Positions 34,819 to 43,209 are shown, counted from the stretch's first letter. The stretch is 64,000 nt of DNA from Flavobacterium sp. ov086 (GCF_900187965.1 NZ_FZNL01000023.1:1-64000), one strand, 5' to 3'. The notes: generated by a model from the sequence alone, not told the origin. A program made the numbers and translations.

Positions 34819-35724
34819 ATGAATAAACGTATATTATTATTTTTGCTTCCTATTTTATTTCTTCAAAATATAATTGCTCAAAACAGAAAAATAATTGATG
34901 TACATTTTCATACCCGTTCTGCCGGAGATTATGGAAAAATCCCTCCTCCAAATCCCATAACAGGAAAAACGCCTGAAGCACAAACTAATGAGGCAATATT
35001 CAATAGTAATATTGCGCTCCTTAAAAAATATAATGTTGTAAAAGCAATCTGTTCCGGAACACTGAAAAGAAATTCTGATTACATTTCAAAAGATCCAACA
35101 AGATTCCTAAGCTCTTTAGAATATCCTGATCACCAAAATAATGCTTTACCGGACACCATAGCTTTTAAAAAACTATGTGAGGAACATAAAATTGTAGCTT
35201 TCGGGGAACTTGGATTGCAATATGAAGGCCAAACTTTAAATGATAAAAAGTATCAGCCTTATTTAGCAATTTGTGAAAGATTCGGAATTCCAGTAGCAAT
35301 TCATACCGGAATCGCAGCACCAAATACACCTTACACCTGTTGTCCTAACTTTAGAATTGAAGCAGGGAGACCACTGCTTCTCGAACCCATTTTAATAAAA
35401 TATCCAAAGTTAAAAATTCAATTAATGCACATGGGATTTCCATTCTTAGACGAAACAAAAGCATTGATGTACGTATATCCACAGGTTTACGCAGACGTAT
35501 CCGCTATTGATTGGTTAGTACCAAAAGAAGAATTTTACAATTATCTAAAATCACTAGTAGACGCAGGTTTCGACAATAGAATTATGTATGGTTCAGACCA
35601 AATGATTTGGGAAGATGTAATTCCTTTAACGATCAAAACTATTGAAGAAGCCCCATTTTTAAGCGATTCCCAAAAAGATAAAATTTTCTATAAAAACGCC
35701 GCAAAATTTTTCAATATCGAATAA
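34819..35724 (+). CDS. Secreted amidohydrolase-family (TIM-barrel) hydrolase
   Basis: The 301-residue protein has a signal peptide (ILLFLLPILFLQNIIAQ). Metal-site motifs of the amidohydrolase_2/TatD-like superfamily are seen: IIDVHFHTR (HxH), GELGLQYEG, PVAIHTGIAAP, IQLMHMGFPF and IMYGSDQMIW, supplying His and Asp ligands. It is unusual in being exported. Substrate unknown; the family includes decarboxylases and lactone or amide hydrolases. It stands between the hairpin at 34756 and a small unknown gene. Confidence 0.85.
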   Translation: MNKRILLFLLPILFLQNIIAQNRKIIDVHFHTRSAGDYGKIPPPNPITGKTPEAQTNEAIFNSNIALLKKYNVVKAICSGTLKRNSDYISKDPTRFLSSLEYPDHQNNALPDTIAFKKLCEEHKIVAFGELGLQYEGQTLNDKKYQPYLAICERFGIPVAIHTGIAAPNTPYTCCPNFRIEAGRPLLLEPILIKYPKLKIQLMHMGFPFLDETKALMYVYPQVYADVSAIDWLVPKEEFYNYLKSLVDAGFDNRIMYGSDQMIWEDVIPLTIKTIEEAPFLSDSQKDKIFYKNAAKFFNIE

Positions 35725-35930
35725 TTGAAATCACGAAAAATAATGTTATTATTTTGAAACGAAAATCAAATAAACAATTATACTGTTACAACATCTAAAA
35801 ACAAAAACACTAATTTAGAATTAGTATTCATCCTGTACTAAGTATTGATTATCAGACACATTACTGTTTTTCTAATTATTTTTTTATTTAATTTTAATTA
35901 AAGAAAAGTAACCCAAAAAACAAAACAATT

Positions 35931-36173
35931 ATGTCTGATCAAGTTCAATTAATCCCTAATGATTCCCTCCTTACAAACACTCCTGAAGAAGGCCGTCAGT
36001 TGGCTGTAAAAATGGCTCGTTTAATTATCAAAATTACACAACCGGACGCTTCAGTAAGAGAAAAATTACGTCCAATTTATGCAGAAGATGCTACAATTCT
36101 AATTGCTATTGGACAAACTGTAGCTACAGAATTTGCCACTATTGCTGCCGCAAATAACTACTGGAGAAAATAA
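35931..36173 (+). CDS. Small protein of unknown function (80 residues)
   Basis: A compact ORF with good coding character and an AT-rich leader like its neighbours. It reads MSDQVQLIPNDSLLTNTPEE, then GRQLAVKMARLIIKITQPDA, and ends AAANNYWRK. It is mostly alpha-helical by eye with no signal, Cys or obvious motif. I recognise no family. It sits alone with about 200 bp of gene-free DNA upstream and 175 bp downstream, so it probably has its own promoter. Confidence 0.6.
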   Translation: MSDQVQLIPNDSLLTNTPEEGRQLAVKMARLIIKITQPDASVREKLRPIYAEDATILIAIGQTVATEFATIAAANNYWRK

Positions 36174-36348
36174 AACCTATTACAAAATCACATAACTTTT
36201 CAATACATTAAAAGTTACGTGATTCTTTTAAAAACAGAATCCTTTTGATTTAGTTTTTTTAAGTATTTTTAGATTCAAAAATATACTCAGTTTGAGCATA
36301 GCTTGAAATCTATTAAATAATAGTTCTTTTTATTACACAAAACTCTCA

Positions 36349-37302
36349 ATGAAATTATTTAAAAATTGGAGAAAATACGCTACAGTAATACTGTTACTTT
36401 TTCTATTGATCAATATTATAGCTTTTTTTCATGCTTACAAATTCACACATTTTACAGAAAACGAATCTGTAAAAACAAATAGCCCCGAAAAACTATCTTC
36501 ATTTGAAAAAGTAAAAACCTTATTCGTTGGAGTTAATAATCCTAAACCCAAAAACACAAAGTTTCCTACTCAAAAATATCAAACCATAAAATTAAAAAGC
36601 AATAAAGAAATTGAGTGTTGGTTAATAAAAGTCAAAAACTCAAAAGGAACAATTATTCTATTTCATGGTTACGGCGGAGAGAAATCTTCAATGATTGATA
36701 AATCAAATGAATTCGTAAAACTTGGTTTCAACACAATGCTTGTAGACTTTATGGGAAGCGGAAACTCAGCAGGAAATCAAACTACAATTGGCTATAAAGA
36801 AGCTGACGAGGTAAAAACAACATTTGACTATTTAACACAAAACGGAGAGAAAAATATATACTTATTTGGAACTTCAATGGGAGCAGTTGCCATCATGAAG
36901 TGTATTAATGATTATAAAATAACCCCAAAAGGAATTATAATCGAATGCCCATTTGGGTCAATGTATACAACGGTTTGTACCAGATTTAAAAAAATGAATG
37001 CACCAACTTTTCCAATGGCTGGAATTTTACTCTTTTGGGGCGGAATCCAAAATGGATTTTGGGGATTTAGTCATAATCCAACGGAATATGCAAAAAATGT
37101 AAATTGCCCAACTTTATTGCTTTATGGAGAAAAAGATAAAAGTGTTAGCCTAAAAGAAATTGATGAAATTTATACGAATTTGAAAGGTCCAAAAAAAATA
37201 AATATTTTTAAAAACACAGGACATGAAAATTACCTGATAAAAAATAAACTCGATTGGAATAAAAATGTCTCTGACTTCCTTCTAAATAAAAAAACATTCT
37301 AA
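36349..37302 (+). CDS. Membrane-anchored alpha/beta hydrolase
   Basis: The 317-residue protein has an N-terminal membrane helix (YATVILLLFLLINIIAFFHA). The hydrolase fold is shown by ILFHGYGGEKSSMIDKSNEF (oxyanion region), LVDFMGSGNSAGNQ, the nucleophile elbow GTSMGAVA, LLLYGEKDKSV (acid Asp) and NTGHENY (catalytic His). It looks like the YqkD/FrsA-like peptidase or esterase group that faces the periplasm. Substrate unknown. Confidence 0.88.
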   Translation: MKLFKNWRKYATVILLLFLLINIIAFFHAYKFTHFTENESVKTNSPEKLSSFEKVKTLFVGVNNPKPKNTKFPTQKYQTIKLKSNKEIECWLIKVKNSKGTIILFHGYGGEKSSMIDKSNEFVKLGFNTMLVDFMGSGNSAGNQTTIGYKEADEVKTTFDYLTQNGEKNIYLFGTSMGAVAIMKCINDYKITPKGIIIECPFGSMYTTVCTRFKKMNAPTFPMAGILLFWGGIQNGFWGFSHNPTEYAKNVNCPTLLLYGEKDKSVSLKEIDEIYTNLKGPKKINIFKNTGHENYLIKNKLDWNKNVSDFLLNKKTF

Positions 37303-37313
37303 TCTTTACAAAA

Positions 37314-37369
37314 ATGAAACTATTAAATTTACTTTCTCTTTTAATCTATTTCTTACTACAACAATTTCA
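37314..37369 (+). other. Signal-peptide coding segment out of frame with the gene it precedes
   Basis: ATG 37314 encodes MKLLNLLSLLIYF, the start of a signal peptide, in one frame. The downstream protein is in another frame that, without the frame change, would read LTTTISMAQ: a perfect cleavage site. Loss of one T in the TATTTC run near 37348-37352 explains this. It may be a real frameshift or a sequencing error. Confidence 0.6.
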
Positions 37370-37705
37370 ATGGCTCAGAACAATCAAAACTTTGACTGCA
37401 AAATCCTTAAGGATATCAAATTAAAATACGCACACAGGCAAGACAATACTGATTATATTATTATCAAAGACAACAAACATATTGAGAATTTAGAAGGTGG
37501 AAAATATTACATTAAATCTGATTTAGAATGGTTAAGCGATTGTGAATATAATGCTAAAATAACAGAAATCACTTTACCGGATTTTCCATTTAAAGTGGGA
37601 GAAATCATGAATGTAAAGTTTGAACAAATAAAAAATGATGTTATTTATGGAACTGCAACTATTCGCAATCAAACGTTTCCCTTAAAATTTATAATCCTAA
37701 AGTAA
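37370..37705 (+). CDS. Small protein of unknown function, probably secreted before a frameshift
   Basis: The 111-residue frame starts MAQNNQNFDCKILKDIKLKY. The MAQ is where a signal peptidase site would be, and the missing signal is encoded upstream in another frame (37314-37369). The body (YIIIKDNKHIENLEGGKYYI, WLSDCEYNAKITEITLPDF) has a beta-rich pattern with two Cys. I recognise no family. As written, the protein would begin within its own cleavage site and stay cytosolic; if the frameshift is an assembly error the true gene is 37314-37705 with one more base. Confidence 0.55.
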   Translation: MAQNNQNFDCKILKDIKLKYAHRQDNTDYIIIKDNKHIENLEGGKYYIKSDLEWLSDCEYNAKITEITLPDFPFKVGEIMNVKFEQIKNDVIYGTATIRNQTFPLKFIILK

Positions 37706-37728
37706 AATCCCTTCTTAACATAAAACAA

Positions 37729-38304
37729 ATGCCTAATAATTTAAAAAACAAAATCAATATCTGGCAAGAACTCGCAGAAGAAACTAACGGAACTTTTAAA
37801 GAAGGTTATTCCTGGCGATCTGACTCGAACACTATTAATTACAAAAATTGGACAATTGTTTCCGACCACTATAGATTATGGTCAGGAAAACATTCCTCCC
37901 AAATGACTCGAGTAATTGCTCCAATTACTCTGAAAGATAATTTTAAATTTGAAATCTATCGTGAAGGATTTGTTCGGAAAATTGAAAAACTTTTCGGAGC
38001 ACAAGATATAGAAATCGGTTATCCTGATTTTGATAAAGCATTCACAATTAAAAGTAATAATGAATCTAAAATAAAAACGCTATTACGAAACAAAGAAATC
38101 CGAAATCTTATTAGTTCTCAAACAGAGGTTAACATTCAAATCTCCAATTACCAAGGAATTTGGGAGAAAGAATTACCAGAAAATGAATTTGAATTATCTT
38201 ATTTCATCGATGACGAAATCAAAGATATTGAAACTTTAAAATCATTACTTGAGCTTTTTAAATTGATTTTAGATGATTTATATCGGATGAATGCCATTTG
38301 CTAA
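37729..38304 (+). CDS. Hypothetical cytosolic protein, possibly DUF3137-like
   Basis: The 191-residue protein has WQELAEETNGTFKEGYSWRS, TIVSDHYRLWSGKHSSQMTR, VIAPITLKDNFKFEIYREGF and DFDKAFTIKSNNESKIKTLL. The pattern 'FDKxFxIKSNNExKIxxLL' occurs in a group of bacterial proteins of unknown function (DUF3137-type). No catalytic motif is seen. It follows the small frameshifted gene by 23 bp. Confidence 0.6.
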   Translation: MPNNLKNKINIWQELAEETNGTFKEGYSWRSDSNTINYKNWTIVSDHYRLWSGKHSSQMTRVIAPITLKDNFKFEIYREGFVRKIEKLFGAQDIEIGYPDFDKAFTIKSNNESKIKTLLRNKEIRNLISSQTEVNIQISNYQGIWEKELPENEFELSYFIDDEIKDIETLKSLLELFKLILDDLYRMNAIC

Positions 38305-38387
38305 ATGAAAATCCAACAACCAAATAAGGAAATTGTGTAATTACTTCTGTAATAAAACAGATAACTTTACTAGTATAAAATCTTATT

Positions 38388-39257
38388 ATGAGAAAGCTAT
38401 ATTACACATTAACGATTTTTATTTTGGCTATTTTAGTTTTATTCTCTTGTAAAAAACAAGAAAATAGTAAACCCGAGAAAGCAAAAAAAACAATTGAATA
38501 CAAAAAACCGAAATCTATTGGCTTTCATCTGGAAAACACCAAACAATGGCTTAAAATCAATAAAGATGACTCAGTTAAACTTACTATAGCTTATGCTATA
38601 AACAGAACCGATAAAGCAAATTTTGCTAAAATAGATTCAGTACTTATTCCTGCTGATTTTAGCGGAGATTTGGTTTATTACCTTCCATTTCCATTGCACG
38701 TCGAAGCTTTAGCAGAAGTTTCAAAAGTTTTAATTTTCTCCTATCCCGCTCAGGCTTTTGCAGCTTACGAAAATGGTGAATTGGTTTACACAGGACCAAC
38801 CAATATGGGAAGAAAAAAAGATCCTACTCCAACCGGATTATTTTTCACCAATTGGAAAGCCGAAAAAACAACCAGTACTTTTAATGACGAATGGGACTTA
38901 AAATGGAATTTTAATATCGAAAATAAACTCGGTGTTGGTTTTCACCAATACGAATTACCAGGTTATCCCGCCTCACATTCCTGCTTACGACTACAAGAAA
39001 AAGATGCAAAATATCTTTATAAATGGGCCGATGAATGGATTTTGAAAGACAGTGAAAATGTAAAAGTAAAAGGAACTCCGGTAATTGTTTTTGGAAGTTA
39101 CAATTTTGATAGTCCAAAACCCTGGCTCGCATTAGTTAATGATCCAAAGGCTTTAGATATATCTGAAGCCGAAATTGAAAATCAAGTAAAACCTTTTTTA
39201 CAGAAAATCTTAGACAATCAAAAAGTCAGAGAAGCGGAGCAAACGACCACTCTCTAA
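38388..39257 (+). CDS. L,D-transpeptidase (YkuD) lipoprotein
   Basis: The 289-residue protein has a lipobox (ILVLFSCKK) for lipid attachment. The YkuD domain starts at KVLIFSYPAQAFAAYENGEL and has GPTNMGRKKDPTPTGLF. The catalytic segment is FHQYELPGYPASHSCLRL, with His186 and Cys199. Such enzymes make 3-3 peptidoglycan crosslinks or attach proteins to the wall. The family His-x(n)-S-H-G-C becomes S-H-S-C here, an accepted variant. A good terminator follows at 39281. Confidence 0.92.
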   Translation: MRKLYYTLTIFILAILVLFSCKKQENSKPEKAKKTIEYKKPKSIGFHLENTKQWLKINKDDSVKLTIAYAINRTDKANFAKIDSVLIPADFSGDLVYYLPFPLHVEALAEVSKVLIFSYPAQAFAAYENGELVYTGPTNMGRKKDPTPTGLFFTNWKAEKTTSTFNDEWDLKWNFNIENKLGVGFHQYELPGYPASHSCLRLQEKDAKYLYKWADEWILKDSENVKVKGTPVIVFGSYNFDSPKPWLALVNDPKALDISEAEIENQVKPFLQKILDNQKVREAEQTTTL

Positions 39258-39280
39258 GAATATATATATAAACATTTATA

Positions 39281-39324
39281 AAATCAGCTAAAGCATATTT
39301 AAACATGTTTTAGCTGATTTTTTA
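39281..39324 (+). terminator. Intrinsic terminator of the L,D-transpeptidase gene
   Basis: AAATCAGCTAAA pairs perfectly with TTTAGCTGATTT across a 16-nt loop, and the stem ends in a run of six T. Confidence 0.85.
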
Positions 39325-39425
39325 TTGAAGATAATTTGGTTAAAGCCAATATTAATACCTTTTTAAACCTCCAGCTAAAGCTGAAGGCTATTCAATAATT
39401 TAGATTTAATATTACACACCATAAG

Positions 39426-39540
39426 GTAGACGCACTGCTGTGCGTCTCTACATAAAAGAACTCAGAGCCTTCACAATGAAAATAAACAATTACACATCTG
39501 AAACATCCCCCGCACAAGACACACTGCTGTGCACCTCTAC
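39426..39540. repeat. Two copies of a GTAGACGCAC-TGCT-GTGCGTCTCTAC hairpin repeat
   Basis: Copy one (39426-39451) contains AGACGCAC-TGCT-GTGCGTCT, a perfect 8-bp stem ending in CTCTAC. Copy two (39518-39540) is degenerate, AGACACACTGCTGTGCACCT, and also ends CTCTAC. This motif is a widespread short palindromic repeat in bacteria. An AGCTAAAGCT unit at 39372 is another small intergenic word. Confidence 0.65.
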
Positions 39541-39545
39541 GTTAA

Positions 39546-39582
39546 ACCTTTGTCCCTTTAAACCTTTGCAACTTTGAGCCTT
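39546..39582. repeat. CCTTTGCAACTTTGAGCC repeat
   Basis: ACCTTTGTCCCTTTAAACC then CTTTGCAACTTTGAGCC, the same words as at 24420-24508. Confidence 0.5.
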
Positions 39583-39597
39583 TTTCACATAACTAAG

Positions 39598-39626
39598 TGA
39601 ACGTTCATTTATTTTTAATATCTTTG
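39598..39626 (+). promoter_or_regulatory. TetR operator and -7 element
   Basis: TGAACGTTCA (39598-39607) is a perfect palindrome within AAGTGAACGTTCATTT, a TetR-type operator shape. TATCTTTG (39619-39626) matches the -7 consensus. The regulator ATG is at 39647, so autorepression is likely. Confidence 0.65.
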
Positions 39627-39646
39627 TACCATAATTAATTCAAATT

Positions 39647-40237
39647 ATGAGAACAAGAGATACAAATAAGGAAGAAATTGTCAAACAAAAAGCAATCGAA
39701 ATGCTTGTTTCACAAGGCGTAGAAGGTTTTGGAATGAACAGACTAGCCAGAGAATGCGGCGTTTCTGTAGCGACATTATACATCTACTATTCAGACAAGG
39801 AAGATCTTATTCGTAAAATTGGAATCGAAATTGGCAAAAATTTCTTTGAAGAAATGCTTGTTGGATTTTCTTCAGAAATGTCGTTCGTAGAAGGTTTGCG
39901 AAAACAATGGGAAAACCGGTCTAAATTTGCAATCAATTTTTCTTTGCAAACCACCTGTTTAGAACTCTTAAAACATTCAAGTTACGGTGACGCCATTTTA
40001 TCCGAAATTACTTCTGATTTTAAAGATCAAATGACAAAATTCATTACCAAAGCCATCGAAAAAAAAGAGCTTCTCCCTGTTACTTTCGAAGTCTTTTGGA
40101 GTATTGCTTATGGATCTCTTTATTCTCTTATAGAACTTCATAGAGAAGGAAAATCAATGTCCGGAAAACCTTTTGTCTTTACTGATGATATTAGAGATGA
40201 AGCATTTAATTTGGTTATAAAAGCTTTGACTCCCTGA
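39647..40237 (+). CDS. TetR/AcrR-family transcriptional regulator
   Basis: The 196-residue protein has the N-terminal TetR helix-turn-helix: KEEIVKQKAIEMLVSQGVEG, FGMNRLARECGVSVATLYIYY, SDKEDLIRKIG. The rest is a helical ligand/dimer domain (YGSLYSLIELHREGKSMSGK). It directly precedes the TetX-like monooxygenase gene by 41 bp on the same strand and has a palindromic operator at its own promoter, so it probably controls both genes. The ligand may be a substrate of the monooxygenase. Confidence 0.92.
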   Translation: MRTRDTNKEEIVKQKAIEMLVSQGVEGFGMNRLARECGVSVATLYIYYSDKEDLIRKIGIEIGKNFFEEMLVGFSSEMSFVEGLRKQWENRSKFAINFSLQTTCLELLKHSSYGDAILSEITSDFKDQMTKFITKAIEKKELLPVTFEVFWSIAYGSLYSLIELHREGKSMSGKPFVFTDDIRDEAFNLVIKALTP

Positions 40238-40278
40238 TAAACATCAAAAATTTAATAGCAATCTAAATATAAAATCAT

Positions 40279-41424
40279 ATGAATAATTCACTTATAAAAA
40301 ACAAAAAAATCGCCATCATTGGCGGTGGTCCTGTTGGATTAACAACGGCTAGAATTTTACAAATTAATGGTGCTGATGTAACGGTTTATGAAAGAGACCT
40401 AAATAAAGAAGCCAGAACTTCGGGCGGAACATTAGACATACATTCAGATTCCGGACAAAAAGCAATTGAAAAAGCGGACTTGATGGACGAGTTCTATAAA
40501 TACGCAAGACCAACTGGCGAAAAAATGGCGGATATGCATGGAAACATAACGTCCAGCGAAATGCCAACTGAAAAAAATGCTTATTCACGCCCCGAAATTG
40601 ACCGAAATGATTTAAGAAAAATTATGTTGGAAAATCTCCACGAAAACACAGTAGTTTGGGACAGTCATTTAACAGACATTGAAAAAATTGGAGAACATTA
40701 TCATTTAGAATTTAAAAATGGTTTTAAAACAATTGCCGATTTTGTTATCGTAGCAAATGGCGGAAGATCTAATGCAAGAAAATTTGTTACAGACAAAGAA
40801 CCTCAACTTTCAGGAACTTACATTATTCAGGGCGAAATTGAAAATCCAAATATTGATTACCCTGCTTTCAAACCTAAATACGGCGATGGAAATGTGATGG
40901 CAATGGGAGAAAAAAAGATGTTTTATACCCACACTTTACGCGATGGTTCTGTGCATTTTGGAGTTTCGTTTAAAGCAAATGAAGATTGGGTTTTGAATAA
41001 CGGTCTCGATTTTGAAGATAATATAGCTATAAGAGCATTTTTAAACAAAAAATTTGCGAATTGGAATGACGATTTTAAAACGTTTTTTAATGCTTCTACA
41101 GATTTTTCAGGACTACCATTACGCTTATTTTCTCTGGAAGAGCCTTGGAAAAAACATTCAAATATTACGCTTATAGGCGATGCAGCACATTTAATGCCTC
41201 CATTTGCAGGTGAAGGTGTCAATATGGGATTAATGGATGCTTATCAATTAACGGAGAATCTGACTAACGGAGAGTTTACAAACCTTCAGGATGCAATTGA
41301 TGATTATGAACAAAAAATGTTTGGTTATGCCTTAGAAGCTCAGCGTACAACATACCAAATGGAAGAACTGTTACACTCAGATGTTACAACTGAAAAAATC
41401 CGAAACAGCCGCGGTGGAGTTTAA
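40279..41424 (+). CDS. TetX-like FAD-dependent monooxygenase
   Basis: The 381-residue flavoprotein has the Rossmann GxGxxG motif IAIIGGGPVGLTTARIL (residues 11-27), VTVYERD with EARTSGGTLDIHSDSGQ, PEIDRNDLRKIML and the second FAD motif IGDAAHLMPPFAGEGVNMG (Gly300-Asp301). These blocks follow Bacteroides Tet(X) closely (GGTLDLHKGSGQ, PEINRNDLRAILL, GDAAHLMPPFAGQGVN from memory), and the length is near Tet(X). Gln and His positions thought to contact tetracycline look kept (IIQGE, VHFGVSF), but the Arg of the GNRLMAS segment is not. It should hydroxylate an aromatic or polyketide-type substrate with NADPH and oxygen. Tetracycline inactivation is possible but unproven. TetR control fits. Confidence 0.9.
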   Translation: MNNSLIKNKKIAIIGGGPVGLTTARILQINGADVTVYERDLNKEARTSGGTLDIHSDSGQKAIEKADLMDEFYKYARPTGEKMADMHGNITSSEMPTEKNAYSRPEIDRNDLRKIMLENLHENTVVWDSHLTDIEKIGEHYHLEFKNGFKTIADFVIVANGGRSNARKFVTDKEPQLSGTYIIQGEIENPNIDYPAFKPKYGDGNVMAMGEKKMFYTHTLRDGSVHFGVSFKANEDWVLNNGLDFEDNIAIRAFLNKKFANWNDDFKTFFNASTDFSGLPLRLFSLEEPWKKHSNITLIGDAAHLMPPFAGEGVNMGLMDAYQLTENLTNGEFTNLQDAIDDYEQKMFGYALEAQRTTYQMEELLHSDVTTEKIRNSRGGV

Positions 41425-41439
41425 AAGATTTTGTTTTTC

Positions 41440-41466
41440 ACCATATAAGTGATATAAGTTCATTGT
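41440..41466. repeat. ACCATATAAGTGATATAAG repeat
   Basis: ACCATATAAGTGATATAAG then TTCATTG is nearly the same as the arms of the nested palindrome at 43444-43860. The two sites lie on either side of guaB. Confidence 0.55.
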
Positions 41467-41558
41467 AGTTAGAATAAATATTATTTTCATTGTAGCTTTT
41501 ATCATAGTAATCGAAATGACAAAGCAAACGAAAGTGTTATTATGAAAACCATTGCCCT

Positions 41559-41637
41559 AGCCCCGATAAAAGTGGAAATCCTTTTTATTTTTTCTTTAAA
41601 AATAAAAAGATTGTAACGGATAGCGGGATTAGCTCCT
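41559..41637. repeat. Structured TAGCCC...GCTCCT repeat, copy 1
   Basis: The element runs TAGCCCCGATAAAAGTGGAA ... GTAACGGATAGCGGGATTAG CTCCT. It folds into a long imperfect hairpin whose centre is TTTTTATTTTTT/AAAAATAAAAAG. Ends and spacing match copy 2 at 43289-43433, while the interior differs. It lies between the convergent monooxygenase and guaB genes. Confidence 0.65.
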
Positions 41638-41648
41638 AAAAAATACAA

Positions 41649-41681
41649 AAAAAGGCATAAGAACTAAATCTTATGCCTTTT
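41649..41681 (-). terminator. Intrinsic terminator of guaB
   Basis: AAAAGGCATAAGA pairs perfectly with TCTTATGCCTTTT around a 6-nt loop. On the minus strand it ends in a T-rich run. It is 22 bp after the guaB stop. The plus side is also T-rich, so it may work in both directions. Confidence 0.85.
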
Positions 41682-41702
41682 GTTTTATGTAGAAAACTAA
41701 AA

Positions 41703-43175
41703 TTATCTTGAATAATTTGGAGCTTCTTTTGTAATTGTAACATTATGTGGATGACTTTCAGTAATTCCGCTTGACGTGATTCTAACAAAACGTCCTGTTT
41801 CTTGTAGAGTCGGAATATCTTTTGAACCACAGTATCCCATTCCGGCACGAAGACCTCCAATGAATTGAAGCATACTTTCGTTTAATTCTCCTTTGTAAGG
41901 GACACGACCCACAATTCCTTCCGGAACTAATTTTTTAACATCGTCTTCAACATCCTGGAAATAGCGGTCTTTTGAACCTGTTTGCATAGCTTCAACAGAA
42001 CCCATTCCGCGGTATGATTTGAACTTTCTTCCTTCAAAAATGATAGTTTCTCCCGGTGATTCTTTTGTTCCTGCTAATAATGAACCTAACATTACACAGT
42101 CTGCTCCTGCTGCAATTGCTTTAGGAATATCTCCAGTGTAACGAATTCCACCATCTGCAATAACCGGAACTCCTGTTCCTTTAATAGCTGCTGCTACTTC
42201 AAGAACTGCTGAGAATTGTGGGAAACCAACACCTGCAACGATACGAGTTGTACAAATAGAACCTGGTCCTATCCCTACTTTTACTCCATCTGCTCCATTT
42301 TCTACTAAATATTTAGCAGCTTCGGGAGTTGCAATGTTTCCAACGATTACATCTATTTGTGGGAATTTTGCTTTTACTTCTTTTAAGGTATTTACAACAC
42401 CTTCTGTATGTCCGTGAGCGGTATCAATGATAATTGCATCTACACCTGCAGCAACTAATGCTTCTGCTCTTTGAACTGCGTCACCAGTAACTCCAATTGC
42501 GGCAGCTACTCTTAAACGACCAAAAACATCTTTGTTAGCGATTGGTTTTTGAGTCAGTTTTGTGATATCTCTAAATGTAATTAAACCAACTAATTCATAA
42601 TTGGCATTTACTACAGGTAATTTTTCAATTTTGTGACCTTGTAAAACTACTTCGGCTTGTTCTAATGAAGTTCCTTCGGCAACAGTTACTAAGTTTGTAC
42701 TTGTCATTACCTCAGCAATTGGTCTTGCTCCGTTTTTTTCGAAACGTAAGTCACGGTTTGTAACGATTCCTTTTAGAATTTTGTTTTCGTCAACGATTGG
42801 GATTCCACCAATTCCGAATTCTTTCATTGCATTTTTTGCGTCTGCAATAGTTGAGTTCATTGGTAATGTTACCGGATCGATAATCATTCCAGACTCAGCA
42901 CGTTTTACTCTTCGTACCTTCGCAGCTTGTTGCTCGATGGTCATGTTTTTATGTAAAACACCAATTCCGCCTTCTTGCGCCATAGCGATTGCCATTGCAC
43001 TTTCGGTAACGGTATCCATAGCAGCTGATACTATTGGAACGTTTAGCGTTATGTTTCGTGAAAATTTTGATTTGATACTCACTTCGCGAGGAAGCACATT
43101 CGAGTAGTTAGGTACTAATAATACATCGTCGTAAGTTAAACCTTCGCCGATAATCTTGGAGTTGTGTGCTATCAT
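41703..43175 (-). CDS. guaB: Inosine-5'-monophosphate dehydrogenase
   Basis: The 490-residue enzyme oxidises IMP to XMP with NAD, the committed step of GMP synthesis. Blocks in order: GLTYDDVLLVPNYSNVLPRE, SAAMDTVTESAMAIAMAQEG, two CBS domains (about residues 95-205), VKVGIGPGSICTTRIVAGVG with the catalytic Cys, DGGIRYTGDIPKAIAAGAD, and MGSVEAMQ, the flap, with SKDRYFQ and VPEGIVGRVPYKG. All are intact. The start ATG is at 43175 with a -7 element TATATTTG 26 bp upstream. A terminator lies at 41649-41681. Confidence 0.98.
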   Translation of the reverse strand: MIAHNSKIIGEGLTYDDVLLVPNYSNVLPREVSIKSKFSRNITLNVPIVSAAMDTVTESAMAIAMAQEGGIGVLHKNMTIEQQAAKVRRVKRAESGMIIDPVTLPMNSTIADAKNAMKEFGIGGIPIVDENKILKGIVTNRDLRFEKNGARPIAEVMTSTNLVTVAEGTSLEQAEVVLQGHKIEKLPVVNANYELVGLITFRDITKLTQKPIANKDVFGRLRVAAAIGVTGDAVQRAEALVAAGVDAIIIDTAHGHTEGVVNTLKEVKAKFPQIDVIVGNIATPEAAKYLVENGADGVKVGIGPGSICTTRIVAGVGFPQFSAVLEVAAAIKGTGVPVIADGGIRYTGDIPKAIAAGADCVMLGSLLAGTKESPGETIIFEGRKFKSYRGMGSVEAMQTGSKDRYFQDVEDDVKKLVPEGIVGRVPYKGELNESMLQFIGGLRAGMGYCGSKDIPTLQETGRFVRITSSGITESHPHNVTITKEAPNYSR

Positions 43176-43201
43176 GGTGCAATTTCTAGTTGAATTGCGT
43201 G

Positions 43202-43209
43202 CAAATATA
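43202..43209 (-). promoter_or_regulatory. -7 promoter element of guaB
   Basis: On the minus strand TATATTTG (CAAATATA on plus) matches TAnnTTTG and lies 26 bp before the ATG. A -33 TTG is not obvious. Confidence 0.65.
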
